Below are positions 35,837 to 44,748 of a stretch of 64,000 bases of DNA, piece after piece. Below the pieces are notes generated by a model. It was not told where the DNA came from. It worked only from the letters and a program-made list of their open reading frames with translations, and made no database searches. Numbering within the stretch: position 1 is the stretch's first letter; each line of letters starts with the position of its first letter. Made by a program: the position numbers and the translations under genes. The stretch is from Mycoplana azooxidifex (lineage in GTDB: Bacteria > Pseudomonadota > Alphaproteobacteria > Rhizobiales > Rhizobiaceae). The DNA lies in assembly GCF_014196765.1 (NCBI RefSeq), contig NZ_JACIEE010000011.1, forward strand, positions 106,972 to 170,971, written 5' to 3'.

Positions 35837-36688
35837 TCACTTCTTCTCGAGCCATGCCTTGAAGGCCTGGCCGAAATCCGGATGCCAGCGCGACAGCGGC
35901 GGCCGGTTCTCGACGATGTCGCCGGCGGCCCAGAGGATGCGTTTCTCGTCTGTCTGCCGGGCCACGTCGTTGTCCGGGCAGAGGACGTAGAAATCGCCGC
36001 GGGCCAGGCTCTCCATCAGGAACTCGACCGTCTGCTCGGGCGTCCAGGCGCCTTCGGGCTTGTCCGCCCTGCCGCTCGACGTCATTCCGGAAAAGACGAA
36101 GCCGGGAATGAAGAGATGGGCGCTGACGTTGCAGTCCTCGCGGTTTCTCAGATCATGCTGCAGCGCCTCGGTAAAGACCTTCACGCCCGCCTTGGAGACG
36201 TTGTAGGCGGGGTCGCCGGGTGGGGTGGTGATCCCCTGCTTGGAGCCGGTATTGATGACGAGCGAGGCATCGCCGTGCTCCAGCATGCCGGGCACGAACA
36301 CCTGGCAGCCGTTGATCACGCCCCAGAGATTGACCGCCAGCACCTTTTCCCAGTTCTCGCGCGGCCCCAGGATCGTGCTGCCGGGCTGGATGCCGGCATT
36401 GTTCATCAGGACGTGAACACGGCCGAAGCGCGCCCGCGCGGTCTCCTGCAGCCCCTCCACCGAGGCGGGATCGGAAACGTCCGTGGCCACGGCCAGCACG
36501 TCCTTCTCCCCGCCGGCAGCGCTGCGGGTGACGATGGCGGCAGCCGCATCGAGGCGCGGCCCTCCGAGGTCGGCAAGCACGACACGCATGCCGAGTTCCG
36601 CAAACAGTTTCGCCGCCGCCAGCCCGATGCCGGATGCGGCACCGGTGACGACGGCGACATTCGATGGTGTGAAGGCGGGATGTGGCAT
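35837..36688 (-). CDS. SDR family oxidoreductase
   Basis: A 283-aa classical short-chain dehydrogenase/reductase. The cofactor motif TGAASGIG, the structural NNAG, and the catalytic Ser...YNVSK (Tyr-X3-Lys) are present. It has a somewhat longer C terminus than a typical SDR (the last 35 residues, including RPPLSRWHPDFGQAFKAW). Substrate unknown. The ATG at 36688 gives the normal SDR length; a GTG at 36730 is in frame. It is directly upstream of the fusion dioxygenase-hydrolase on the same strand, so it may belong to the same detoxification set, though a separate promoter site lies between. Confidence 0.88.
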   Translation of the reverse strand: MPHPAFTPSNVAVVTGAASGIGLAAAKLFAELGMRVVLADLGGPRLDAAAAIVTRSAAGGEKDVLAVATDVSDPASVEGLQETARARFGRVHVLMNNAGIQPGSTILGPRENWEKVLAVNLWGVINGCQVFVPGMLEHGDASLVINTGSKQGITTPPGDPAYNVSKAGVKVFTEALQHDLRNREDCNVSAHLFIPGFVFSGMTSSGRADKPEGAWTPEQTVEFLMESLARGDFYVLCPDNDVARQTDEKRILWAAGDIVENRPPLSRWHPDFGQAFKAWLEKK

Positions 36689-36820
36689 GGCAGATATCCG
36701 TCCGTCGGGTCTGTTGAAAGAGAACGCCACCCTATTCTGAACGGGCGGCGACCGATAGGACGGATGTAGGTGCGACGCTGGCGATGTCCACGCCAGGTCG
36801 CCGCTTTCATTTGGGATGTG

Positions 36821-37036
36821 TCAGGCGGCGGTGAGGTCGCCGGCGGCGCGGGGGCCGGCAGCGGCCGGGTCGCTCATCAGCTTGCGGATCGCGGCACGGA
36901 CTTCGTCTGCGGAATTGAACCGCTTCGAATCCAGATCCCACACATGATACTTGACGGCGACGAACTTCAACCTGTCCTGATCCGGAACGACGACCCCGAC
37001 GGCTTCCCCGCCGATTTCGATAACTTGCTTTTCCAT
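36821..37036 (-). CDS. Small conserved protein, paralogue of the one at 61165-61353
   Basis: A 71-aa cytoplasmic protein starting MEKQVIEIGGEAVGVVVPDQ, with the core FVAVKYHVWDLDSKRF. Its relative at 61165-61353 shares KQVIE, VGIAIP, RFVAVKFHVFDLDQRRF. From memory, such short FVAVKxHV-DLD proteins are common unnamed Rhizobiales genes. An excellent ribosome site (CAGGAG, 6 nt) precedes the ATG at 37036. In the transcript leader a TTCGGC-CCTCC-GCCGAA hairpin (37107-37123) exposes an anti-Shine-Dalgarno CCTCC loop. Function unknown. Confidence 0.8.
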   Translation of the reverse strand: MEKQVIEIGGEAVGVVVPDQDRLKFVAVKYHVWDLDSKRFNSADEVRAAIRKLMSDPAAAGPRAAGDLTAA

Positions 37037-37783
37037 AGTAACTCCTGCCATGCGCAAGCACAGCGAATATCTTTTTTGCGTATCGTCCGAAGTAGAGAAC
37101 GTTACATTCGGCGGAGGGCCGAAAGTTTCATTCCGAATTTCGTTCCGCGACAGGAGAAAACATCACCAGCGGAAGCGGTGTTGGCATTGCGATGCATATT
37201 CACACTCCCTGGTTGGAGCACACGCCATGGTGGCGGTGCGGAGAGGTTGGACAGCTATTCATACATAGCCCCTCGGCTACGTTCGATGAGATAGGTGAAA
37301 CAGCCCGCCTTGTCAACTCGACCCCCCATTTTTTGGGAAATTTTTGCGCCGAATTCGTATGACAATTCGTTTGACGGAAAAATGTTCGCACATGCAGCAC
37401 AGATGCGAAATGAGCTTGCAATCCACAATTTTCGAGCATTCGCTCTTTTTCTGGGCGAAACCACCATCCGTACGTCGCAAAAAATTCACGCAAAAGACGT
37501 ATTCGCCACAGTTTCAGATCGAACCTAAGGCGTATCGGTGACACTGAAACCGGGACCAAAACGCAACATAGGGCATGAATTACTCGCGATTCCGGATGAA
37601 CAACGGACGAAAACCCATTGGCAAGGTTTTTAGCGTAGTTATGTTGTGCTCGATGATTCTGGGCGGAGTCGGCCATGGCGCCGCCCCGTTGAAAGTGCGT
37701 TAACCATAACACGTGGATGATGCGCGAATCGCCAATTGGACTCGAGATTATGAGCCGCGGTGTTGAGCGGTTCGGGGAAAAAC
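37037..37783. other. Long AT-richer intergenic region
   Basis: About 750 bp with visibly lower GC than the flanks, including A/T runs (around 37320-37400 and 37470-37500). A minus-strand reading frame of about 200 codons crosses it (37200-37811), but its composition (Ser/Arg/Cys-rich, no ribosome site) is not protein-like and it overlaps the NodT start. The hairpin 37107-37123 belongs to the small-protein leader. A small RNA or a large promoter region are possible; nothing definite is seen. Confidence 0.45.
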
Positions 37784-39229
37784 ATGAAGATTGTAAAATC
37801 CCTACTTCCACTGACGATGTTGCTGCTCAGCGGATGCGTCGTGGGGCCGGACTACCAGGCACCTGATACCGCTCTGCCGGGCAAGTTCTCGGAAGCCGCC
37901 GGAAAATCGGCTGGCGACACCACGCTGAACCCATGGTGGGAAAATTTCCGCGACAAGCGCCTCAACGAACTGGTCGCCCGCGGCATGAACGAAAACCTCG
38001 ACGTTCTGCAATCGCTCGAGCGCATCTCGGAATCCCAGGCGAACGTGATCCTCGCCGGCGCAGGCGGCCTGCCGCAGATCAACGGCGGCGGCAACGCCAC
38101 AATTTCGGGAGAGGACGGTTCGCTGGTCCAAAGGCAGGGCGGCTCGGTGCAGTCGACGAAGAACCTGGCCGGCAGCGTCGGCTCCTCGTGGCTGCTCGAC
38201 TTCTTCGGGCAATACCGGCGCGCACGCGAATCCGCCAACGCTTCGCTCGATGCGGCTTACGACAACGTCAACGTCGCCCGGCTCGCCTACCTCAACGAGC
38301 TGACGACCACCTATATCAGCGCCCGCTTCTTCCAGGAGGCGCTGGCCCTGAACCGGCTGAACCTGCAGTCGCGCAGGGAAACGCTGAAGCTGACGCAGGA
38401 CATCCGCGCCGCGGGCGCCGCCTCCAGCCTCGACGTCGTGCAGGCCGAGGGCCTCGTCAACCAAACGCTGGCGGAACTCCCGCCGCTGGAGACAGGCTTC
38501 TACCAGTCCGCCAACCGCGCAGCGACGCTGCTCGGCGTGCCGGCGGCGACCATCACGCCACTGCTCATCAAGGCCGGCCCGCAGCCGACGCCGCGCCACT
38601 CGACCCGCGTCGGCATCCCCGCCGACCTCATCCGCAACCGCCCGGACATCCGCTCGGCCGAACGGAACCTGGCCGCGGCGACCGCCCAGATCGGCGTGGC
38701 CGAATCCCAGCTCTATCCGAGCCTGACGCTCGACGGCACCATCGGCGCCGCGCGCACGATCAGTGCGATGACGGGCAACCTCACCTCGTGGTCGTTCGGC
38801 CCGACGCTGACCGTGCCGATCTTCAACGGCGGCGCCCTGCGCGCCCAGGTCGATATCGCCGACTCGGTCGCCAAGCAGCAGTATTTCGCCTGGAAGCAGA
38901 CCGTGCTCAACGCGATCGAAGAGGTGGAGAACGCGCAGACCGGACTCATCCGCGACTATCAGACCGTTGCCGCAGTCCGCAGGCTCGTGGCCTCGAACGA
39001 GGAAGCCCTGTCTCTTGCGCGCGAAAGCTATCGCGGCGGCGCCAGCACGATCCTCGACGTCCTCGACGCCGAGCGCAACGTCGCAAACAGCCGCCTGACC
39101 CTGGCTGCGACCATTCGTTCGCTCGCCAACGACTACGTCGCGCTCAACGTCGCGGTCGGGGGCGGTTCGGCGATCGAAACGCCCGTGCCGACGCCGGCCC
39201 CCGGCCGCAAGGTCGCAGCCACGCAGTAA
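37784..39229 (+). CDS. NodT family outer-membrane efflux lipoprotein
   Basis: A 481-aa TolC-like outer-membrane factor. The signal peptide ends in the lipobox LLLSGC, with the lipidated Cys at residue 18; the VVGPDYQAPDTALPGKF opening and the two OEP repeat halves (about 60-250 and 265-460) follow. Characteristic segments include TLLGVPAATI, IRNRPDIRSAERNLAAAT and SYRGGASTILDVLDAERNV. NodT-type channels serve RND pumps. No pump or adaptor gene is adjacent, so this is an orphan channel. The ATG at 37784 is preceded by GGGGA and by the signal peptide. Confidence 0.95.
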   Translation: MKIVKSLLPLTMLLLSGCVVGPDYQAPDTALPGKFSEAAGKSAGDTTLNPWWENFRDKRLNELVARGMNENLDVLQSLERISESQANVILAGAGGLPQINGGGNATISGEDGSLVQRQGGSVQSTKNLAGSVGSSWLLDFFGQYRRARESANASLDAAYDNVNVARLAYLNELTTTYISARFFQEALALNRLNLQSRRETLKLTQDIRAAGAASSLDVVQAEGLVNQTLAELPPLETGFYQSANRAATLLGVPAATITPLLIKAGPQPTPRHSTRVGIPADLIRNRPDIRSAERNLAAATAQIGVAESQLYPSLTLDGTIGAARTISAMTGNLTSWSFGPTLTVPIFNGGALRAQVDIADSVAKQQYFAWKQTVLNAIEEVENAQTGLIRDYQTVAAVRRLVASNEEALSLARESYRGGASTILDVLDAERNVANSRLTLAATIRSLANDYVALNVAVGGGSAIETPVPTPAPGRKVAATQ

Positions 39230-39252
39230 AGAGCGCCAGGCCACCAAACCCG

Positions 39253-39290
39253 AATGCCCCGGAACCCACGCGGTTACCGGGGCATTTTCG
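39253..39290 (+). terminator. Intrinsic terminator after the NodT gene
   Basis: Perfect 10-bp stem AATGCCCCGG / CCGGGGCATT with a 14-nt loop and a TTTTCGTT tail, 24 nt after the NodT stop and between convergent genes, so it may also serve the GntR gene in reverse. Confidence 0.8.
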
Positions 39291-39334
39291 TTCTGGCGCA
39301 CAGGCACGGTCGCAATGCCCCCGGCGGCCCGGCC

Positions 39335-40018
39335 TCAGGCATCCCTGCCGTCGAAGAAGGCCTCCAGTGCGTCGGCCGTGCCCTGGTAGTGCGCATGCAG
39401 GGCGGCAACCGCCCCTGCCCCGTCGCGCGCCAGCGCAAGCTCCACCAATTGCCTGTGCTCGGCTTCCGCGTCGCGCCGCATGCCCGACAGGCTGACCGAC
39501 ACCCGGCGATATCGGCCGGCATGGCCGAAGAGGCGCAGGCAGGTGTCGAGCAGGATCGGCGAGCCGCAGGCGGAGATCAGCGCCTGGTGGAACGCGGCAT
39601 GTCGCTCGTCCCAGTCGTCGCGGATGACCGACGGCATGTCGTCACGGCCCTGCGGCACCCGTGCCAGCAGGTGATGCGCGGCAACGAGGCGCGCCTCCCA
39701 TTGTCCGTCCCCCTTCTCGATCGAAAGCCGCAGCGCCTCGCCCTCGCAGAGCTTGCGGTTGGCGGTAATGTCCCGCAGTTCGGACAGAGACAGCGGCGCG
39801 ACGCTGAAGCCGCGGTGATCGTCCAGCACCGTGAACCCCTCAGCCGTCAGCCGCGCCAGCGCCTCGCGCACCGGCGTCACGCTCATGGCGCAAAGCGCTT
39901 GCAGGTCGGCAAAGCGCAGCCTGTCGCCTGGGCGCAGACGACCGTCCTGGATCGCCCCGCGGATGCGCTCGTAGGCACCGCCGGCAAGGGTCTTTCCCGT
40001 CGGCCTGTCTGCGGCCAT
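39335..40018 (-). CDS. GntR family transcriptional regulator (FCD/FadR type)
   Basis: A 227-aa regulator. Residues about 10-75 are a winged GntR helix-turn-helix (AYERIRGAIQDGRLRPGDRLRF, MSVTPVREALARLTAEGFTVLDDHRGFSV), the rest an all-helical FCD ligand domain with the metal-binding spacing D...H...H (RHAAFHQALISACGSP, MRRDAEAEHRQLVEL). The ATG at 40018 (third in-frame Met) has AGAGG at 8 nt, better than that at 40027. It is divergent from the FAH-family hydrolase gene, and a 14-bp palindrome lies between, so it probably controls that gene. Confidence 0.9.
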   Translation of the reverse strand: MAADRPTGKTLAGGAYERIRGAIQDGRLRPGDRLRFADLQALCAMSVTPVREALARLTAEGFTVLDDHRGFSVAPLSLSELRDITANRKLCEGEALRLSIEKGDGQWEARLVAAHHLLARVPQGRDDMPSVIRDDWDERHAAFHQALISACGSPILLDTCLRLFGHAGRYRRVSVSLSGMRRDAEAEHRQLVELALARDGAGAVAALHAHYQGTADALEAFFDGRDA

Positions 40019-40052
40019 CGCCGTCATCCTCTATATTTTGCCAAATGGCATG

Positions 40053-40066
40053 GATTTTCGAAAATC
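40053..40066. promoter_or_regulatory. Palindrome in the GntR/FAH divergent promoter
   Basis: Perfect 14-bp palindrome GATTTTCGAAAATC, with a TTGACA (-35-like) hexamer at 40068-40073 just beside it toward the hydrolase gene. It is a good candidate GntR operator; the -10 box is unclear. Confidence 0.5.
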
Positions 40067-40161
40067 GTTGACACCTTGTAAAACTCATGGAAGTTGGAGC
40101 GCAACAGAAATTCGAACCGCGCGCCCTTCGTAGGTGCGCCGCATCCCAGGGAGGTTATCGC

Positions 40162-41001
40162 ATGAAACTTGTTCGCTACGGAAAGCCGGGGGCGGAGAAG
40201 CCGGGTCTTCTCGACGCCGAGGGCAAGGTTCGCGATCTCTCGGCCGTCGTCCCCGATATCGCCGGCGAGGTGCTGGGCCGCGAAAGCCTGAAGCGGTTGC
40301 GGTCGCTGGATCCGGCGAGCCTCCCGCTCGCCCCCACAGGCGAGCGCTTCGGCGCCTGCGTCGGCCGCGTCGGCAACTTCATCGCCGTCGGCCTGAACTA
40401 TGCCGACCACGCCGCCGAAAGCGGCATGGCGGTCCCGCCCGAGCCCGTGCTGTTCAACAAGGCCCCCTCCTGCGTCGTCGGTCCCGACGACACGATCCTC
40501 ATTCCCCGCGGCTCGGAGAAGACGGACTGGGAGGTCGAGCTCGCCATCGTCATCGGCGAGCGCGCGTCCTACGTCTCGGAGGCCGAAGCCCTCGACTACG
40601 TTGCCGGCTACTGCATCTGCAACGACATCTCCGAACGCGCCTACCAGATCGAGCGCAGCGGCCAGTGGATGAAGGGCAAGGGCTGCCCGACCTTCGGCCC
40701 GATCGGCCCCTGGCTCGTCACCACCGACGAGGTCGACACCGCCGACCTCTCCATGAAGCTCAGCGTCAACGGCGAGACGGTGCAGGACGGCTCCACGGCC
40801 ACGATGGTCTACAAGGTGCCCTTCCTCGTCCACTACATCTCCCAGTTCATGATCCTCGAACCGGGCGACGTGATCACGACCGGCACGCCCCCGGGCGTCG
40901 GCATGGGTATGAAGCCGCCACGCTACCTGAAGGCCGGCGACCGCATGGAAGTCACCATCGCGGGCCTCGGCCTCCAGCGCCAGACGGTCGCCCAGGGCTG
41001 A
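40162..41001 (+). CDS. Fumarylacetoacetate hydrolase (FAH) family protein
   Basis: A 279-aa hydrolase or lyase of the FAH superfamily. Its opening MKLVRYGKPGAEKPGLLD, the GLNYADHAAE motif, the metal-binding Glu pair in DWEVELAIVIG, and ITTGTPPGVGMG near the end fit the branch annotated as 2,4-diketo-3-deoxy-L-fuconate hydrolase or ureidoglycolate lyase-like. It would act on a sugar- or aromatic-derived keto acid in the cytoplasm; the substrate is not readable. The ATG at 40162 has GGGAGG 8 nt before. Regulation by the divergent GntR protein is likely. No other pathway gene is adjacent. Confidence 0.9.
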   Translation: MKLVRYGKPGAEKPGLLDAEGKVRDLSAVVPDIAGEVLGRESLKRLRSLDPASLPLAPTGERFGACVGRVGNFIAVGLNYADHAAESGMAVPPEPVLFNKAPSCVVGPDDTILIPRGSEKTDWEVELAIVIGERASYVSEAEALDYVAGYCICNDISERAYQIERSGQWMKGKGCPTFGPIGPWLVTTDEVDTADLSMKLSVNGETVQDGSTATMVYKVPFLVHYISQFMILEPGDVITTGTPPGVGMGMKPPRYLKAGDRMEVTIAGLGLQRQTVAQG

Positions 41002-41691
41002 TACGCAGCGCTGGCGCCCCGCGCGTCGCATCGCCCGGAATCAGCAAGATCGAAAGCCGCGCCCGGTTCATCCCGGCCGCGGCTTCTTTCATCCGGCGAG
41101 CGCGAATCTCTCGGCTCGCAGGCGCGCATCGCCGGAAAACGCATCTTCAGGTCGCACGCCATGGAACCGACACCGGGGGGCGCGCATTGACGCGGTAACT
41201 CCCGCTGGAGGCCACAACGATGCATGACGGCTTCGTGGAACTATCCGCCCTCGCCAGCGTCATCCTGACATGCCTGCTGCTTCTGCCGGTATAGGAAGCA
41301 ACGGTCGCATGACCCTGCCGCCCGCCCGTCCGTCCGGCCGCGACGGATTGTGCACAGGACACCGCCTCCGAAGCGTTCCGGTGAGCGACCTCGCGGCGGA
41401 AGCTACCCTGAGCCGTTGACATCTCGACCATGCTTTCGGCGGTCCGCCGTCGCTTTGCGCACGGCGAGCACTCCTCCCCTTTCGGTTCAAGCACCCCATA
41501 CCGAGGTTGGGGTGTCCCAGCAAACCGGTACCGGCCGGCTATCCCAGCGTCCAATACGCATTTTCCCGGTCTCTGCCATAATCGTCGGCACAAGCAGCCA
41601 CCAGCGATCGCAGCCATCCGGGGAGCCTCGGCGGCGGGATGTGCGCAATGGTTCGCCAGTCGCGTAAGAGACAAGCCGCGGGAGACAGGCC
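41002..41691. other. Intergenic region without recognisable gene
   Basis: About 690 bp with several overlapping frames on both strands, none with a ribosome site or protein-like sequence. It may contain decayed coding material. No repeats or RNA genes recognised. Confidence 0.45.
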
Positions 41692-41973
41692 ATGAGCCAG
41701 CAGGTCCGGGATAACCCCGCCGAGCATCGCTACGAAATGCCGATCGCCGACGGCGCTATTGCGGCTGCCTACTACCGGCTCGACGACGGCGTGGTCGTCC
41801 TCATCCATACGGAGGTTCCGTTCGAACTATCCGGCAACGGCATCGGGACGAGGCTGGCGCTCGGCGTGTTCGAGGCGATCCGGCAGAGCGGCCGCAGGGC
41901 CAGCGTGCGATGCGCGTTCATGGCGAACTTCGTCGCCAGGCATCCCGAGCAGCGCGACGTGCTGGCCGACTGA
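41692..41973 (+). CDS. GNAT-like N-acetyltransferase domain protein (NATD1/YjdJ type)
   Basis: A 93-aa protein resembling the short Gcn5-related acetyltransferase-like family. The central part (YYRLDDGVVVLIHTEVPFELSGNGIGTRLALGVFEAIRQSG) has the family's V/I-H-T-E-V then G-x-G-I-G-x-R-L acetyl-CoA loop, and it ends in the typical FVARHPEQRDVLA. It is complete for this small family. GGGAG lies 7 nt before the ATG. Substrate unknown. It stands ahead of the DUF1810 gene, with 130 bp between. Confidence 0.82.
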   Translation: MSQQVRDNPAEHRYEMPIADGAIAAAYYRLDDGVVVLIHTEVPFELSGNGIGTRLALGVFEAIRQSGRRASVRCAFMANFVARHPEQRDVLAD

Positions 41974-42103
41974 CCACGGCGCCGGGACGGCGGTCGGCAT
42001 GTACACCGCCTGGTCATACCGGGTCTTCCGGGCAAAGGTCCGGGAGGGCGTCGGGTATCATCGAGCATCGAGGTGGACAACCGGCTTGAAAAGCGAGGCC
42101 CCC

Positions 42104-42532
42104 ATGAACAACGAATACAATCTTCAACGCTTCGTCGAGGCGCAGAACGCGGTCTACGACGATGCGATCGCCATTCTCCGGCGCGGCATGATGTGCAGTC
42201 CTTACATGGATTTCATCTTCCCGAGGCTGCGGACGTCGACGGCGGATCCGGCAACGGAACGTTTCGCCGTCGGTTCGATCGACGAGGCCAGCGCCTATCT
42301 GGCACTGCCGGTTCTGGGCGGGCGCTACCGGGAATGCCTGAGGGCGCTCCAACACCTGCCGGGGCTCAGCGCAAATACGGTGTTCGGCGATATCGACGCC
42401 AGGAAGTTGCACGCCTCGATGACCCTCTTCTGCGAAGCCGGCGACGAGTTCCTGCTGGAAACAGTGCTTGAAGCCTGGTTCGACAGCCTGCTCGAGCCGG
42501 ATACGATGAAAGGTCTCGGCAGGACCTATTAA
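42104..42532 (+). CDS. DUF1810 family protein
   Basis: A 142-aa protein matching DUF1810 (calpastatin-like in older annotation): opening NLQRFVEAQNAVYDDAIAILRRG, then MDFIFPRL, the AYLALPVLGGRYRECLRAL core, GDIDARKLHASMTLF, and the closing LEAWFDSL. Members lie in NADAR-like ADP-ribose/guanidine-related folds; activity unestablished here. I used the ATG at 42104, since the upstream frame overlaps the acetyltransferase gene. It is convergent with the DUF1254 gene. Confidence 0.85.
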   Translation: MNNEYNLQRFVEAQNAVYDDAIAILRRGMMCSPYMDFIFPRLRTSTADPATERFAVGSIDEASAYLALPVLGGRYRECLRALQHLPGLSANTVFGDIDARKLHASMTLFCEAGDEFLLETVLEAWFDSLLEPDTMKGLGRTY

Positions 42533-42566
42533 AGACGGCACCTGCCGGAAGCGCTTCGTACCGGCA

Positions 42567-44009
42567 CTATGAGACCCGTTTCACACCGGGTGGCTGCCAG
42601 CTGCCTTCGCCGGCCGGCAGGATTGAAGGCGCTTCGCTCTTGGGCCAATACAAGCGCATGACCAGATAGATCGTGTCATTGGGCGCAGGCAGCCAATTGG
42701 CTTCCTTGTCCGCGCCGGGGCTGTCTTTTTGAATGTACAGCGTCAGCGAGCCGTCCTCGTCCTTTTTCATACCCGACAACATCGGCGAGTTGATGAGGTA
42801 GCGATTGATCGGGTTCTTGACCAGGAACTGGCTCTTGCCGTCATACATCGTAACGGACCAGAACGCATTCACTGGCGGCAACTGGCCGGGTGCGAAGGTG
42901 ATCGTGTACTTGTGCTTGCTGCCGTCGAGCGGCTCACCGGTCGCGTCCGTTCGGGTATACGGGTACATGGCTTCCACGGCATCGTTGCCATAGAGACCGC
43001 CCTTGGCAGCTCCGGCCCGCATCAACCAATCGCCGTTGTAGAAGGCCTCGTCTCCAAAGAACGAGCCGATGTTCCAGCCGTTGATATCCTTGTTTCCTCC
43101 GGCCAGCCATTTGTCGACCTTGTCGTCACCCTGCTTCATCGCCAGCAGGATTTCGGCCTTGTGTTCGAGCGACAGATCCTTGAATTCGAAGGTCTTGCCG
43201 GGGCCGATGCCGATCTTCGCAAGTTTCGCGCGAACCGCCTTGTCCCTTGCCGTCTCGGGGACGAATTGCAGGGCCGCGTCGAGATACTGGAAGAAGTTAT
43301 CCTTGATCCCGGCCGTGGTGGCAGGAAGGAAGTCGATCTTGGGCGCGGCGCGCCGGGCGGGTTGTCCAAGAAAACCAGATAGCGGCTGTGCCTTGTAGCC
43401 GGCCTGAATTTTCTCGACGTTCGGCATGTCGTCGGGGTGGAAGAGCTGGGTACGGAAAGCCGCGAACGTGAACGGCGTCGTCGATCGGAAGACCTGCTTG
43501 ATTCCGGGAGGCGTTTCCCCTTTCCAGTCGGGACCGACCACCAGATAGTCGCCCGGCTCAGTCCCCGTGGCGCGCGTGCCGATGTAGCCGAAATTGTAGG
43601 TGTTGCCGTCAATCAGCTGGACCGAGTAGTAGCGGTCCTTTTCGACCGTCGGCACCGAGATGACCATCGGTTCGGCGCGCAAATCCAGCCAGAGAATCGA
43701 GTATGGAGTGTCACTGTTCGGCGTGATGATTGCCGTGTCCGCCGGGGTGGCGACATGGTGCATGTTGTAAATTTCGTTGAACGGTGCCTTGAACTGCCCG
43801 GAGTTTTTGTCGACGGCATACTCCTGCATCACCGCATAGTTCATCACCAGCGGCAGGCCATAAATGAAGCCTTCTTCGGCGATGTCCTTGGCTTCTAACA
43901 GGCTAGGCCATTCGGCCTTGCTTTGTGCCACCACCGGGGTGGATTTCGCCGTCGTAGCGGCGAGTACGGCTATCGCAGCCGAGTGAAGAAGTTCGCGTTT
44001 CGTAAGCAT
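42567..44009 (-). CDS. Exported DUF1254/DUF1214 protein
   Basis: A 480-aa secreted or periplasmic protein. The N-terminal 30 residues are a signal peptide ending VVAQ. The DUF1254 domain (about 45-180; ...YGLPLVMNYAVMQEYA, TPNSDTPYSILWLDL, GDYLVVGPDWKGETPPG) is followed by the DUF1214 domain (about 360-470; FAPGQLPPVNAFWSVTMYDGKS, NRYLINSPML). The pair is common in large exported bacterial proteins of unknown function, sometimes near lipid or envelope stress genes. The ATG at 44009 is preceded by a GGGGGGA ribosome site. It is a monocistronic unit. Confidence 0.9.
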   Translation of the reverse strand: MLTKRELLHSAAIAVLAATTAKSTPVVAQSKAEWPSLLEAKDIAEEGFIYGLPLVMNYAVMQEYAVDKNSGQFKAPFNEIYNMHHVATPADTAIITPNSDTPYSILWLDLRAEPMVISVPTVEKDRYYSVQLIDGNTYNFGYIGTRATGTEPGDYLVVGPDWKGETPPGIKQVFRSTTPFTFAAFRTQLFHPDDMPNVEKIQAGYKAQPLSGFLGQPARRAAPKIDFLPATTAGIKDNFFQYLDAALQFVPETARDKAVRAKLAKIGIGPGKTFEFKDLSLEHKAEILLAMKQGDDKVDKWLAGGNKDINGWNIGSFFGDEAFYNGDWLMRAGAAKGGLYGNDAVEAMYPYTRTDATGEPLDGSKHKYTITFAPGQLPPVNAFWSVTMYDGKSQFLVKNPINRYLINSPMLSGMKKDEDGSLTLYIQKDSPGADKEANWLPAPNDTIYLVMRLYWPKSEAPSILPAGEGSWQPPGVKRVS

Positions 44010-44294
44010 GCAACGTCCCCCCGCTTCGCGGCTTGCGGTCAAGCTCGCATAGGTAGCAGGTTACGCGTCGCTGCGATGGTTGACAATGTGATACTCCGCT
44101 AAATTCTATTCGACTAACATATGTGCGCTGAGCAGCCTATCGCGCGGTTTCGCTGCACCGCTGTGGTGACTGGACAGTCTTTACCAGAGCCGGGCGCCCA
44201 CGCAGCGCGATATCATCGACTGCGGCGCCCATTCGTCGAAAGGGGCGTTCGGAAGGTTACGCGGCGCGCCGGCGGCAGCGCGCCACGACAGGGT

Positions 44295-44708
44295 TCAGTC
44301 CTCGAACGGCGTGGTCAGCTCGGTCTCGGTGGTATCGACGACGAAGACGGCAAGCAGGCGCGCACGCTCCGTCTTGCTGGCATTCTCGCTGACGCCGTGC
44401 CGGTCGCCGGGATATTCCGAGAAGTTCTCGCCGGCGCGATAGGTGATGATAGGTCCGCCATTGACCTGGCTGCGGATGGCACCCTCGAGCACGGTGGCAT
44501 AGATGAAGGCCGAGTTGGCATGGGTATGGCCGGATGACGTGCCGCCCGGCGCGTATTCGACGAGCACGCCCTTCATGCTCTTGCCGGGCACATTGGGGAG
44601 CGGGTGGTCGTAGACGACGGTGACCTTGTCGCCGTGGACCTCCCCGGCGGAGGCTTCGATTGTCGAAACGCCGGCGAGCGCGAGCGCGAAGAAAAGCACT
44701 TTGATCAT
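44295..44708 (-). CDS. Exported cupin-domain protein
   Basis: A 137-aa protein with a signal peptide (MIKVLFFALALAGVSTIEASA) and one cupin domain. The metal-binding HTH motif (SSGHTHANSAFIYATVLEG) and the second-motif region YPGDRHGVSENAS are present, so a periplasmic metal-dependent cupin is expected. It is strongly similar to the 138-aa cupin at 58112-58528, sharing VEYAPGG, ATVLEG, RLLAVFV and DTTETELAT-like tails. It follows the alpha/beta hydrolase by 40 nt on the same strand, so the two form a unit. Biochemical role unknown. Confidence 0.85.
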   Translation of the reverse strand: MIKVLFFALALAGVSTIEASAGEVHGDKVTVVYDHPLPNVPGKSMKGVLVEYAPGGTSSGHTHANSAFIYATVLEGAIRSQVNGGPIITYRAGENFSEYPGDRHGVSENASKTERARLLAVFVVDTTETELTTPFED

Positions 44709-44748
44709 CTGTTTCACCTTCTGGGTTGGTTGTTCGGTGCCGGCTCTC

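Noticed and set aside
37200..37811. 203-codon minus-strand frame in the AT-rich region
   Set aside because: No ribosome site, unusual Cys/Ser/Arg composition, overlap with the NodT start.
41147..41674. 175-codon minus-strand frame in the 690-bp gap
   Set aside because: No protein-like pattern or ribosome site; other overlapping frames look the same.
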